A stretch of DNA of 64,000 nt, taken from contig WPDH01000349.1 in the NCBI GenBank assembly GCA_019137255.1, positions 1 to 64,000 of the forward strand, read 5' to 3'. The notes below the pieces were generated by a model that ran no database searches, was not told where the DNA came from, and saw nothing but the letters and a program-made list of their open reading frames with translations. Source of the DNA: Corinectria fuckeliana (Eukaryota; Ascomycota; Sordariomycetes; Hypocreales; Nectriaceae). A program made the translations under genes and the position numbers. Below, in pieces: positions 35,151 through 46,120 of the stretch. Position 1 is the stretch's first letter. Each line of letters opens with the position of its first letter.

Positions 35151-35446
35151 GGATGCTTCATGCTTGGGCCAGCCACAAGTGGTTGGGGCACAACAGGCGC
35201 AAGTACGTTGCCATGTTTGACAAGCAGGCTGCCAAGACAAGATGATTCGCGACAGTGGCAAGGGATCGTTGCCCTCGAGGTCAAAGTTGAGCAAGTTCGA
35301 GATGCATTGGATTCATCATGGGTGGGAGCCACACAACAAGCAGCCCTCGGCACGCTACGGTAATAAACAAGATCGGCCGTCTAAGTATCTAGGAATCTTT
35401 CTCACTGCCAAACCAGCTGACACGATTCAATGCATCGTCCTCGTTG

Positions 35447-35618
35447 TCATTGGATTATCCAGCCATCACCATCCTCGTCCGAGTCGCCCTCGACCTCATC
35501 CTCAGCATCAATCAGGGCCATCTGCACGAATCGACGCACCCACTCCTCCTGCGCCGGGTCAAGCCCCGCCGGGTTGTTGTTGAGGTTGATTTCGATGTGC
35601 TGCTGGCCCTGGTTCTGT

Positions 35619-35666
<48 letters not shown>

Positions 35667-37688
35667 TGTTGCTGTTGCTGTTGTTGCAATTGCTGATGTT
35701 GTCGCAGATGCTGACGCTGTCGATTGGCGACGCCGCCACCACCTCGAGCAGCTCCTCCTCCTCCTCCTCTTCCTCGGCCTGGAGCCCCGGCTGCTCCTCG
35801 GCCACCTCCTCTAGCGCCACGCCCACGTCCTTGAGCGCCCTGGTGTGGCCCTTGGCCGCGAGCTGCAGGCCGAGGTGCGTCTGGCGCAGCCGGGGGAACC
35901 GGTCGGTGACCGTTGCGACCGTCCTGGGGCTGGTTGTCGACGAGCCGGAGAACGAGTGGCGCTTCGCGAGCCACGGCCACGGCCTGACCTTGCTCGTCGA
36001 GCTGTCGGTTGTTCTGATTGTTGTGATCATTATTGTTGTTGTTGTTGTTGTTGTTATTGTTATTGTCCTCGGGTTCCGCATCGCTTTCATCAGACGCAAA
36101 GTCTGGCTCCATGTCTGCAGCTTCGGCATCCGGCTGGTTCGCAGCAGGCCCCCGTCCTCCTACGAACCCCAGACCCACGTCGTCGCCGTCACCGCCCTCG
36201 AGCTCCCACAAACGCATGAAGCACGACGTGACTTTACCGCCAGACTGCGAATTGTAGTGTCGATAGGGGTTCCCCGGGTCTAGCCAGGCGGAGCATAGGT
36301 AGCAAAAGTGGGTGTCGCATCGCGAGCAGATCATGTGGTTGCAGCCGTGCGTCTTCTGCGCCGGAGCATTGCAAGTCGGGCATGGACTGGTGTGAAGCTG
36401 GAGATACTCGATCGAGGCCTGCTCCTCCTCGGTGATCTCGCCCTTGTCACGACGAGGCTGGCAGCGGATGAACTCGCCGTGCCAGGACTGGCAGCACCGG
36501 CTACAGAAGGCGAAGCCGCAGTCTTCGCAGACGGACAAGCGGTCTGCCGGGTTGAAACCCTTGGCCTTCTTTTTGGCACCCTCGCCCTCGCTTCTATCCT
36601 CTCCCCTGTCCCCGTGGTCGGATTCTGGGTCTGACGATTCAGCGAATTCAAGGCCCGTAGGCTTCTTGTGGCGTTTTGAACGAGCAGCGCCGTTGCACCA
36701 TTGACGAGGGCAGTAGACGGTGTTCTTGTCCGATTCGAGCTCCGTCTTGTACTTGAGGGTGACGTAGCGCTTAACCGTTTCCTCGGAGAGTCCAATCTGT
36801 AGAAGCTCGCTGGGGCTGATGGAGATCTTGGGCTTCTTGGCCTGCCTTGACGGTGGCGTGTCCTGGGCTTGGGCTTGGGCTTTGGAGCGTTCCCTTGCGC
36901 AGTTTGGAGCCAGGCACCGCACAGTGGAGAGGTTGCCATCGTTGATGGCGTCGTTGTAAAAGTCCTGGAGACACTGAAGGCAGAAGATATGACCACAGTC
37001 AAGCATCTTGTGACACTTGGTGCCCTTCTTAGGGTCTAGATGGCATGTCAGTTTCAGATGTTTTCACAAGGTCTTTTGGCTATACGGAGAACCTACCAAG
37101 GCAAACGCCGCAATCAAATGTCTCCTTCTCGAACGAGGCCTTCTTAGCCTTGATGTCGTAGTCCAGCACGGCGAGCTTGTGCTCCGGGTCCACATGGAGC
37201 GTGCCATTTGGTGATATGGTCCCGAAGACATGCTCAGCAGCGCGTTGGATGTGGTCAATGTACGTGAAGGCAACCATATCACGGCCGACCTCATCCCACA
37301 GCCGAGGTCCGTCGTCCTGGAGTCTCTTGATCGTTTCTGGGGCCAGCCACTGCGGCGTCGTCGAGATGTCAATCTGCGGCGGGGCATCTCCAGGGTAGCC
37401 ATCGGGGAGACGGATGCGAAGACACAACGACGGGAGGTGAGAGACCTCGAGCGAGTCCACCTCGGGCTGCACAGTGTCGACGGCGGGCGGGCCGGCGGGG
37501 TTCAAGCCGGGCAGAGTGCTCGCCGACGCCGCGGGAAAGGTGACGGTGATGGGCGCAACCGGCTCCACGGGGAGTTCGATCTCAAAGGTGAAGAGGTCCC
37601 TCTTATCGGGACGGCGAATCTCGGGGTAGATGGCCTCGAGGGTTTCAAGTTCGACGTGGCGCGCATCGTCGCCGTCGTCAGCAGCCAT
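35447..37688 (-). CDS. RWD-RBR E3 ubiquitin ligase (RNF14/Itt1-like) with polyN and polyQ tracts
   Basis: Two exons (37097-37688, 35447-37035) encode 726 residues. An N-terminal RWD domain (about 7-165, ELETLEAIYPEI and LRIRLPDGYPGDAPPQI) is followed by RING1 (CGVCL at 193-197, then CHKMLDCGHIFCLQCL), an IBR region (CEDCGFAFCSRCCQSWHG) and RING2 (CPTCNAPAQKTHGCNHMIC). The likely catalytic cysteine is Cys429 in HGCNHM. This is the architecture of human RNF14 and yeast Itt1, linked to translation termination and resolution of ribosome-RNA/protein crosslinks. The C-terminal third is unusual low-complexity sequence: 12 asparagines (about 522-533), an RGG-like Gly/Arg-rich block (about 590-635) and 22 glutamines (about 648-669), before a short conserved-looking C-terminus (EEWVRRFVQMALID). 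RGG and polyQ tracts suggest RNA binding or condensate behaviour, which is inference. Confidence 0.92.
35621..35686 (-). repeat. CAG/CAA trinucleotide tract encoding 22 Gln
   Basis: On the minus strand this is a run of glutamine codons, first interrupted by CAA and then a long uninterrupted CAG block. The pure CAG part is a candidate for length variation between strains. It lies within the coding sequence of the RBR ligase. Confidence 0.9.
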
Positions 37689-38780
37689 GGTGAATGCGGT
37701 TGTTGGAGCTCAGAGCGGTAGAGTTCATCATCCGCAGTCCCGGGGAAGGGGGAGAGTGAGAGAAGGCGCGAGGAATAGCGTGGATGTATGAGCGCCGGAA
37801 CACGAGATCCCGGATTTCTTGAGTGGCTAGGCCGTCATTATCATCGTCGTGGTGAAGAGGACTGAACGGGCAGAAACATGAACAAGAGAGAGGCGGCAAA
37901 GGCGAAGAAGGCGCAGGGTGGGGAGGGGGGGGGGGGGCACAAGAGCTTTTCAGAATGGAAATAGCGNNTCGCTAGCTGCCGACCATGTCTCTCTTCAACT
38001 GGGTGTCGAGGCGCGCTAGTTTAATAGCGCGTGGTTCAGTAGGATCGAAACGATGGAAATGCCCTCGCCCCGGTTGTGGATTCCCGATGGTATTCGGAGA
38101 AGTGATGACTCTTTCGCCGTGTTGTGCGTCCGTTTCGACGGTTCAGTTTGGAGAGGAGGTGGAGTTTACAAATGAATCGCCTTTGAGTCGCCACAGGGGC
38201 GATCTCGATTTAGCACAGGCTTTATACCGATGTGGTAGGCAGTGATGAGTAATGTGAAGCCTTTTGGGTTCCGCTTGGTAGATGAATGTTCTGGAATACA
38301 TGATATACTGAGTGAAAGTCCTCCGGGGGTTGTCTACAAATGACACAATGTGAATATCGGCATCTTAGGAGCTAAGAATAAACCCTAGGGCATTTTGACC
38401 CAAGTACAATAAAAAAGCCTGCGCAAGAAATGAAGGTAGGTCCCTATTCTTTCAACTTCCAGTGGCGTTGTATCATTTTCAGCCACGTACGGATTATGCC
38501 GCAAGCGGGTCCCAATTGTGTCCGCTTGAGAATGCGGCTGACATCACCCCCCACAGTACGCCACGCCACCTGTAAACAAGCCACAGCCGCGGTGTGCATC
38601 AAATCCTCCTCCATCATCATCCCGCTGCATTGAGTTGCATACATCAACCACCAGCTCTCGACGAATTCCTCCCGCCGAGACGCCCGAGACGCCCACAACC
38701 TCGCTTGCAGGGCGCGGGTCTGTCCAACAACTCTCCTGTGAAGCATGCGGCGTTGAGACACAAGACCAAACCTGCCCGTC
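37689..38780. other. Divergent intergenic region with two undetermined bases
   Basis: This 1.1 kb holds the promoters of the RBR ligase gene (-) and the dolichyl-diphosphatase gene (+). A run of 13 guanines (37925-37937) and two undetermined bases (N at 37977-37978) suggest a small assembly or sequencing gap. An 86-codon frame at 37985-38245 shows no family features. Confidence 0.6.
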
Positions 38781-39587
38781 ATGGACGACTACTCCACGCC
38801 GCTCGCCTCGCTCTCCGTTACCCACGTCTACTATGTAAGTGCTTGAACTCCTCCTCCTCCTCCCCCTCCTCCACTCTACCGTCCCATGTGAAAACTAACG
38901 ACTCGCCCCCGCAAGGACCCCAACGACATCGTCTCCCTCGGCTGCGCCTACCTCGCCCTCCTCCCGCAGGCCCTATGCGTCGTCTACGCCACCCTCGTCC
39001 TCTTCACGCGCGAGGCCGAAGTCGCCCTCATGTTCGCCGGCCAGCTCGCCTGCGAGGCCATCAACTTCGCCCTCAAGCGCCTGATCAAGGAGGACCGCCC
39101 GCGCCGCATCCACGGCAAGGGCTACGGCATGCCCAGCTCCCACGCCCAGTTCCTGGCCTTCTGGAGCGTCTCGCTCGCCCTCTTCCTGCTCGTCCGCCAC
39201 CGCCCGCCCAAGGTCCTGCGCGGCCGCGCCGAGAGCAGCGTCCACCGGCCCTGGTCCCTCCTCGAGCGCTGCGCTCTGAGCGCCGCCGGCGCCGTCATCG
39301 CCGGCGCCACGGCCTGGAGCAGGATCTACCTCAACTACCACACCACCAAGCAGGTCCTTGTGGGCTGTACCGCCGGGGTAGTAAGCGCTGTGGGATGGTT
39401 CGGCATCACCAGCGTCGTGCGCCAGATGGGGCTGTTGCGCTGGGCCTTGGAGACTCCCCTCGCCAGAGCCTTCCGGGTGAGAGACCTTGTGGTAGAAGAA
39501 GACATCTGCCAAGCCGGGTGGGAGAAGTGGGAAGAGAAGAGAGCAGGGGCAGCTCCAGAGACAAGGAAGAAGAAGAAAACTCCTTAG
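38781..39587 (+). CDS. CAX4: Dolichyl-diphosphate phosphatase (PAP2 family), Cax4/DOLPP1-like
   Basis: Two exons (38781-38834, 38916-39587) encode 241 residues. The PAP2 phosphatase signature is complete: C1 KRLIKEDRPRR (72-82), C2 PSSH (91-94) and C3 SRIYLNYHT with a catalytic His, set among four to five hydrophobic segments (for example YLALLPQALCVVYATLVLF and FLAFWSVSLALFLLV). The start YSTPLASLSVTHVYY followed by DPNDIVS is typical of Cax4/Cwh8 and DOLPP1. These enzymes recycle dolichyl diphosphate on the lumenal side of the ER membrane for N-glycosylation and GPI-anchor synthesis. The intron has a CTAAC branch site and an AAG acceptor. A basic Lys-rich C-terminus (RKKKKTP) could act in ER retention. 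It is convergent with the seven-helix protein gene. Confidence 0.93.
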
Positions 39588-40016
39588 GAGCATTGGTGCA
39601 ACAAGGACTTGCTAGTGAAATAACCAACCTCAAAAGGTTACTGTCTGAATGATACCAAATTTCGAAAACAGAGCCACGCTGGGCAGGTTTCCTCTTGTGA
39701 AGTTTGTTCATTTCTATCTAAGTATTCTACCTACCAGGCCTGCTATGCTATCCTCCCAAAACTCACCAAAAAGCTGTGTCATGTTTGGCTTGCAAGCCAA
39801 TGAGAAGATCCCACCGTTTCAAGTCAATGAATTTTCACCCAAGCCCCGTAGGACACACCAAAAAAAAGAAAGCAAAAAAAGAACATTGTACATAAGGAAT
39901 GAAGTCGTAAAAGGCCGTAAGAGTCCAAATACCCAAGCCGACCACACTCCTAGTCACAACGGTGATACCGGCCCGAGAGCACCAAGGCACCGCCGCAACG
40001 ACACACGACACCAACC
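39588..40016. other. Intergenic between convergent genes
   Basis: This 429 bp holds the 3' regions of the dolichyl-diphosphatase and seven-helix protein genes. No other feature is supported. Confidence 0.6.
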
Positions 40017-42090
40017 CTAAATCCAGGCTTCCTTTATTGTATCAGGTCCGGCTCGTGAGCCCGCCCGGCTATGCGGCGCCCGGGAGCTCACAGACGCATT
40101 TCTCGACACGTGAGAGCTTTTGGATGTCGTGCGGTAATGCTTCAGCCTGTTATCCGGTGGGCTGTAGACATCCGGGCTGAGGGTCAGCACCTCGTCCCTG
40201 TCCTCATCGCGAGACCCGCCAGCAGACGTTGGGTGGAACCTCTTGTTGCGCTCCTCCTCTTGGATCGCCTCCTCATCTGGGAGAGTGATGACGGTGATGC
40301 CCAGCGGACTTGGCTTCTTAGGGCCCAAGGCCGCCGGGGTGTCTGGGCACCCAATGTCGTGGACCTTGTTCGGGTCCTCAGGGAACGTGGAGGTGGGAGG
40401 TGGCATGTCACCAACGTTGGAAAACCGGAGGCCGATCTGGACGGTGGCAGAGGACAACATCGACGACCCCCGTTGGCGGTGCAGTTCCGCCTGGTTGTGG
40501 AAGGCCGGCGGTGCAAGGAGGTTCTCCGTTGAGCCCCTTGGCGTGTCATCCTGGGGCGGAGGAGGAGCATAGGTGGCGTTGGGTAGAAGGAAATGGGACC
40601 TGGGCAGGAGGACTTCTCCAGAGCTGGGGATTTTGCTGTACCAGCTCTTCGTGAGAGCCTTCAGCGTGGATTTCGTCGACATCCGAGCAGGCTCGGGCGA
40701 CTTTGGGAAGGACGTGGGCGGGCAGATGATGCCGAGGCTTGGCACGTGGTGATCCCCGTTTCTGGGCGTGTCAAGCATGTGCAAGTCTGGCGTGTCGGGG
40801 GCAACGGACTCGCCGTTGGACGACCTATCGCTGGTGGCTGCCGACATCCGAGGCTGAGACTGAGACGGAGGGGAGAGTGGCTGGGCAAGCTGAAGTCTAA
40901 AGTCGAAATTGCTTGAGCCGCCATCGAAGAAGCCCTTCTCGATGTTTCGCGAGTCCATACCGTCCCAGTCACTGGGGCCTATCGTTGTGGTTTTGCTCGA
41001 CCTGAGGAACAGGTACAAGCTGCCTGTCAGGAGCCCTGAGAGGTTGACGACGACAGCAGCCACCATGGACGCCGACAACGTATGGTCGCTCTCGACCTGT
41101 CCAAAGGAGAGGAAAAAGAAGAAAGGAATCATGAGCGTCTAAGTATTGTTAGCGGTGTTTCAGCATCGCGGGGATAGTCAAGTGCTTACGTTGGTGACAA
41201 TTGCAACCACGAGGAAGTAGACCATGCGAGAGGCTTCAATGCGCTCCGTAGGCCCAAGGTTGGTTGCTTTTATCAACTTGACGGAGATGACGATTGCCTC
41301 GACGAGCAGGATGACGACGGCAGAGACGAGAATGCCAAACACGGCCAGCTTGTAATGCTGCAGAAACCAAACCAGGCAAGCAAAGCAAAAGTTTGGGGGC
41401 CGCACCGCAAAGGTGACGACATAAGTGACCAGCAGGCACAGCCCGACAACAGCGACGCAGATTAGGACATTCCATTTGCCTCGAGATGGAAAAGGACGTC
41501 TCTTCAGGGCTCGAATCGACAGCTCCATCCCGAAAGCGACTTGGAGGTAGGGAGTGATGAAGAATGCTAGATTGTGTTAGCAGACTGGAGGTATGGCGGC
41601 GTCTGGGTTATAGCGTACCAGGTAGCATGAGCTGAGAAGTCTTGGTGCATCCGAGAATCATCAGGGCCTCTAGTCCCTTGGACTGCGAAATTGTGAAGAT
41701 GATTCCCTGAATGGTGATGCCACAGGATAGGACGAAGGGGAAGAGTTCGGCAGGGCCAATGATTTTGAGCCAAGATGTTCTACGACGGAAAACACCGTCA
41801 GTATTTTCATGATTTATTCAGAAGAACAGAGCATACCTCGGATTCCACTTCGGGTCGGATCTCCTAGCCGTCATACACGACTTCCAGAAGATGCCCACAG
41901 CAGTGACAAACGCGGCGACAGCATTGAAGCTTGCGAGGACGATTATTGACGTTCGAACCGACTCGGCCGCGGCGAATTTGAGCTCGTTAGCCCAGGCGGA
42001 AGTAGTGTTCGTCTGGAAGCGAAAGCCATCGGAGCCATCCCTCAACCAGAGGTCCTCAGCTCGTGGAGTGCTCCAGCTGCCGCTGTCCAT
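40017..42090 (-). CDS. Seven-transmembrane receptor-like protein with long cytosolic tail
   Basis: Four exons (41837-42090, 41619-41779, 41190-41566, 40017-41138) join in phase to 637 residues. A short N-terminus with a glycosylation site (NTT) precedes seven hydrophobic helices, for example SIIVLASFNAVAAFVTAVGI, ELFPFVLSCGITIQGIIFTI, LMLPAFFITPYLQVAFGMEL, VLICVAVVGLCLLVTYVVTF, LAVFGILVSAVVILLVEAIV, YFLVVAIVTNTLMIPFFFFL and ASMVAAVVVNLSGLLTGSLY. A disordered tail of about 300 residues, rich in Ser, Pro and Arg, follows, ending in RAPHSRAGSRAGPDTIKEAWI. The topology is that of a G-protein-coupled receptor-like protein. I do not see a CFEM domain, a retinal-lysine motif or pheromone-receptor features, so the class is unknown. 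The tail could be a phosphorylation platform. It lies opposite a 4 kb gap leading to grg-1. Confidence 0.85.
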
Positions 42091-45000
42091 GTTTTCGGGG
42101 TTTCTCGGTTGCCACGAGTGTGGAAGTTAAGTGCAGAACAGAAGATTAAGGCTTCAAGCCCGAGCAGTGCCGGCACTGCGTTGTTGTCTAGACCATCTAT
42201 CGGGTAGACATGTCGCAATGCATACGTTAAGAGACGGCGGAGGGGTAAGGAGGCAGAGATCGCCGTCTTTGGTGGGAGGTTTGACTCGAGACAGGAAGGG
42301 TGACAGAGATGATGACAACCTCTTGTGACTTAACCGCCAAGTAACAGAAGATATGCAGGTCCCGAGTTGCAGACCAGGCCGTTTGGTATTGGTATTGGAC
42401 CAAGCACAGAGTGGGAGAAAAGAACCAAGTTACAAGAATAGACAGACAAATATGCAGTCAATGCAAAAAAGGCTCCTGGCCACGAAAGAAAGTCGAAACG
42501 ATAACGGTTGAGGTTGACACGAGGTGGATGACGATGAATGCAGAGGGGCATAGAGATCTAAATGCTTCCGGCGGCACGACACCGAGCCGATCAGATCCCA
42601 AACATGTAGAGAGTCTGCCAGGCCCCGGCTCAACGGCTACTGCTTGGCTGGAGACATGGGTCAACCGGCTATAGCTATGATGGTGTTTTGGCGTTTTGTG
42701 GGTGAGGCCCCTGGCTTGCCACGAGCGATGATACCCAAGGCAGCGCCGCAACAGGGGGATCTAGACTGCGTGGAGGCCTTGGAGGCCTTGCGCAGTAGGT
42801 TGCCGCATCTAGTTTGGCCAGACTCCAGTGGCGATGGCTGCTTAGACGGGAGTCCCGACCCGAGTTGCCGGGGACTTCGGCAGATAAAGCATTAATTGCA
42901 GCATCGCTGGCAGTATTGCTTGCAGTCGATACGATTCCCCATTATCCGTCCTGCATGCATGAATGTGGACGGCTTGCTGTCAACGATCGCCAAGTGGCAG
43001 ATCTCAGTGGACGCCAGCCTTAAGTTAATGCGCGTTGAATAATGGAAGGCCTTGGGGCAAGAGTGCAGTCTTGGATACGAGTCATTAGGAAGCAAGCTAG
43101 AGCCGAGATGACTTCAAGCAACGAGTAAGACGAAGATCGAGACGCGGGGAGAGGCCAGACCAAGGCCGGCGGCGGAGGCTGAAGCATTGCTGGAACAAGA
43201 TGGAGTTTCGAGATGTTGGATGGCGGGAGGTGAGGTTGAGAAAGCAATGGCGCTAAGCCGGATCGGGTCTGGCACAGCCTCTTGACATCCTGACAAACAG
43301 CACTCGCTTCGACAATAAAACAAACCCCGACAGGGGAAGGGGGGGGAGGGGAGGGGAGGGGGAAGGGAAAATCCCATACATAGTTGCAGCCCTGAAGAGG
43401 CGAGAGAGTGGAAAAGAAGGGTCTCGATGGAACAGCAAGACGGATCCGCGAGTTACCGAAACCCTCCAGCCAACGGGAATGCCCAAAAGCGTCCTACCCT
43501 GCCTCTCAACCCTGCTATAGCACTTACACGGACATTTATTATACCCTGGCCTGAGCTCCGTTAGTCTACGAGGGACATCCCCCTCATTACTAAGACGGAG
43601 AATAACGGCTCTAACGTCGATGAGGCTAACAGCACCGCGCCGACCGGCCGAACACGGCAAAATAGCCATATCTGAGCGGCGTGCCTCATCAGTCTGTTTC
43701 AACGCCAAGCCTTTCCAGGCGAACGGCCCGCATGCCACGCTTTAACGCTCTGACTCTCGGCCGTGTAAGCGATCGAGGCTGGTCCCTGTTCCCTTTTCCA
43801 GAGGCTTGACGAGCCGGACAAACGAGATCTCTCCCCCCTTAAAATCCTCCATTCCGTGGAGACAGGCCGTCGGGTGTGACAGGGCGATCCGCGGGATGCC
43901 AAGCCTAGACGGAGTGAAATGGAAGAGAATGGCGTGCCAAACTAGCAAAGCAATAGTACAGTACAAACGATCTTAGCCGCCCGTCGCTAAGAGATCCGAC
44001 GACGATGGTTTCGAAGTCTTCAGCCGCAGCGACATGGTGCACCAAAGAAGCTGGGTTAGGTGTTCGTCTCCATCCCAACAGCCACCAAAAGACGAGCAGG
44101 ACATGTTCTACCCTCTGACCAACGCCAATACCCACCACGGCCACGGCAGACATCAAGCCCTTGCTACCCAAGTTTAATCAATACACGACCAAACGAAGGC
44201 GATGGGGTTAAGCACGCGATGTCACCGAGGGCTCGGGCCCCGAGCCCCGCTCAATCAACCTGCGACCGGAACTGCGAAGTCTTGACTACCTATCTACCTA
44301 CCTAGATTTACCTAGTCTAGATCGGCACTCTAAGGGAACATTGGGGTAGCACTCTGGGCACTGAGCACTGAGCATTGAGCACTGGAGGTATTGGTCTAGT
44401 CTGTCTGCGGTGGGAACCCCGCGTGCTGGGACCTCTCTGGCTGCTGGTTGCTGGACCTTTTGCTGCAAGGTCGGCCCCCGCTCTGCGCCGAGGAGGTTTC
44501 CGAGACGGGGTAAAAGAGGGCTGTCGAGGACTCCAAGACTTCTCCTTGGTTCGCATGTTACCGTGTGGTGCTGTTACGGGGCTGAAGGTCGCGGTAGATG
44601 GAACAGCTACGATAAGACTAGCAAACTGCTCTAAGTTGCCCAAGCTTCTTGTTTCGAAGCCAGATGGAGCCAAGCAGGACGGGAGAGAGAAAAGAATCCG
44701 AGACGAAAGCACCGGGGACTTCCGCAAAAGACAACCAGGCTCTCTCTCTCGGAAATGGACCGGTTACAACACGGGCACAAAGAACGTCGTTTTAATTCAC
44801 GGACGGGAGCTCTCGCACTCAGTCCTGCCAGCGGCGGTCAGCTACACAGTCATGGCCACCTCCCCTGCACGCATTCGCTCACAAGACGTAACAAGCAAGA
44901 CGACAGGGAGGATTGCTACTCTTTCCGCCTTTGCACCGTAGCTTGCAGCTAATTTTCCTTCCTTCTTCCTTCCTTCGACAACCCGAGGTCTGTACGTCTG

Positions 45001-45669
45001 CTGCCTGACAGTCCGGAGACAAAGGTCCGCAGAGCACATGTCAAACAGAGATCTCTGCGTGTCACAATGGGTCACATTAGAGGGGTAGCCAATCGTGAAC
45101 GTATCACCACGGGTGTACAGCAGAATAGGAAGTAAGCAAGCAAGCAATGCCAGCGAAAAGTCACCGTACCCGCGTAAAGAAAAGCCCGCACCTTTGGACG
45201 GAAAGCGCGCGTCTTGGAAATGCCATGCTTCCGCGGGCGGGCAGGCAGGCAAACCACCTTGCCATCATGCAGTTTTTCCAAGTTCGGCTTCTCAGATTGC
45301 CTTGGAAATGAGCAAAGATGCATCTTCTTCTCTCGCAAACTGACTTCACCAGACGTTATGAACCGCCACACAATCCCCTCCCCCTCGATGTGGCGTAATT
45401 GCCCGCCCATCCATCAGGTGGCAAGCCCCCGCTATTGTCCCGGGAAGTGGAGCTCGCCCGTCATTGAGAGCCTCAGGCCCCCAGTGTTGCGTTGCACAAC
45501 GAGACGAGAAGCAGGCACTTGGCACGCCGAAGGAGTGCGGGGAGTGAGGACGGAACCCCGCCATTGCTTGCCTATTTTGCTCCGTAGCTCGTTGCTTGTT
45601 GCTCGTTGCCCGCAGCAAGCACAGCTCTCATGACGTTTCTGGCTGTGGCGCTGGTGTGTGCCTTGGTCA

Positions 45670-45677
45670 TGACGTCA
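45670..45677 (+). promoter_or_regulatory. CRE-like palindrome TGACGTCA
   Basis: A perfect TGACGTCA lies about 450 bp upstream of the grg-1 start codon. bZIP stress factors of the ATF/CREB type bind this site in fungi. A role here is inferred from position only. Confidence 0.4.
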
Positions 45678-45982
45678 ACGAAGCCTTCAAACCACCGCGA
45701 ATGAGCACTCATCTGTCGGAATAGCTTCTGCGTGAACCAATCCAGTCCGTTTCAATGTGGATCAATTGTGCCAATGGAGACAAGCAGCACCTTTAAACCC
45801 TCGGGAGGACCATTTGTTCCTGCACCACAAATGCAGCTCTGAGTCTATGACGCGATGTTGATGTTGGCTCTTCACATGATAGACCCTGAGGACCAAACAA
45901 CGATCGGCGATCAAACACAGATCAATCGGCTGATGACGGTGAATGACAAGATGTGCCTGCCTTGCTCGTAAGGCCAGCTCCC

Positions 45983-45990
45983 CTATAAAA
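45983..45990 (+). promoter_or_regulatory. TATA box of grg-1
   Basis: CTATAAAA lies 131 bp upstream of the grg-1 ATG and is followed by a CT/CA-rich leader, the usual layout of strongly induced fungal genes. The start of transcription is expected about 30-60 bp downstream. Confidence 0.65.
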
Positions 45991-46120
45991 ACTCAAGTCA
46001 CTCCGCCCAACCTCAACCTTTTTTCTTCATCAACCACCACCACATCTTCTCACATCACTTCAACTTCAACACACCCAACCAACCACCAAACAATCAAACA
46101 AACAACCCACCAACTTCACA

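Larger units (their letters stand above)
26586..35446. other. Large gene-free region upstream of vib-1 (8.9 kb)
   Basis: I find no gene with family features in this 8.9 kb. Near 26586 it must hold the vib-1 promoter and leader; near 35446 it holds the 3' region of the RBR ligase gene. Base composition is mixed, with no sign of strong repeat-induced mutation. It contains many simple repeats (a G-run cluster at 28123-28154, an 11-bp repeat at 29687-29719, CTCCTT units at 29787-29815, CA-rich units at 30236-30262, GGT units at 35041-35070, a 7-bp repeat at 35123-35150) and recurrent words such as GTACTATGTA. The open frames of 100-235 codons overlap on several frames and look random. Confidence 0.55.
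42091..46120. other. Long divergent upstream region (7TM gene / grg-1)
   Basis: A 4 kb gap without a recognisable gene. The part before 46121 is the grg-1 promoter, with a TATA box and a CRE-like site. A purine-rich G-run tract lies at about 43336-43370. Around 43470-44000 the sequence is rich in CTAA/TTAG-type words and may be an old degraded repeat. A 188-codon open frame at 44375-44941 has no family features and I treat it as random. Confidence 0.55.

Noticed and set aside
35444..36283. 279-codon open frame opposite the RBR ligase
   Set aside because: Its poly-Leu comes from the CTG complement of the polyQ tract; the minus-strand gene explains the sequence.
38594..39652. 352-codon Arg/Pro-rich open frame over the Cax4-like gene
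   Set aside because: It is the out-of-frame reading of a GC-rich coding region; the PAP2 motifs lie in the other frame.
44375..44941. 188-codon open frame upstream of grg-1
   Set aside because: It has no recognisable domain and overlaps open frames in other phases.
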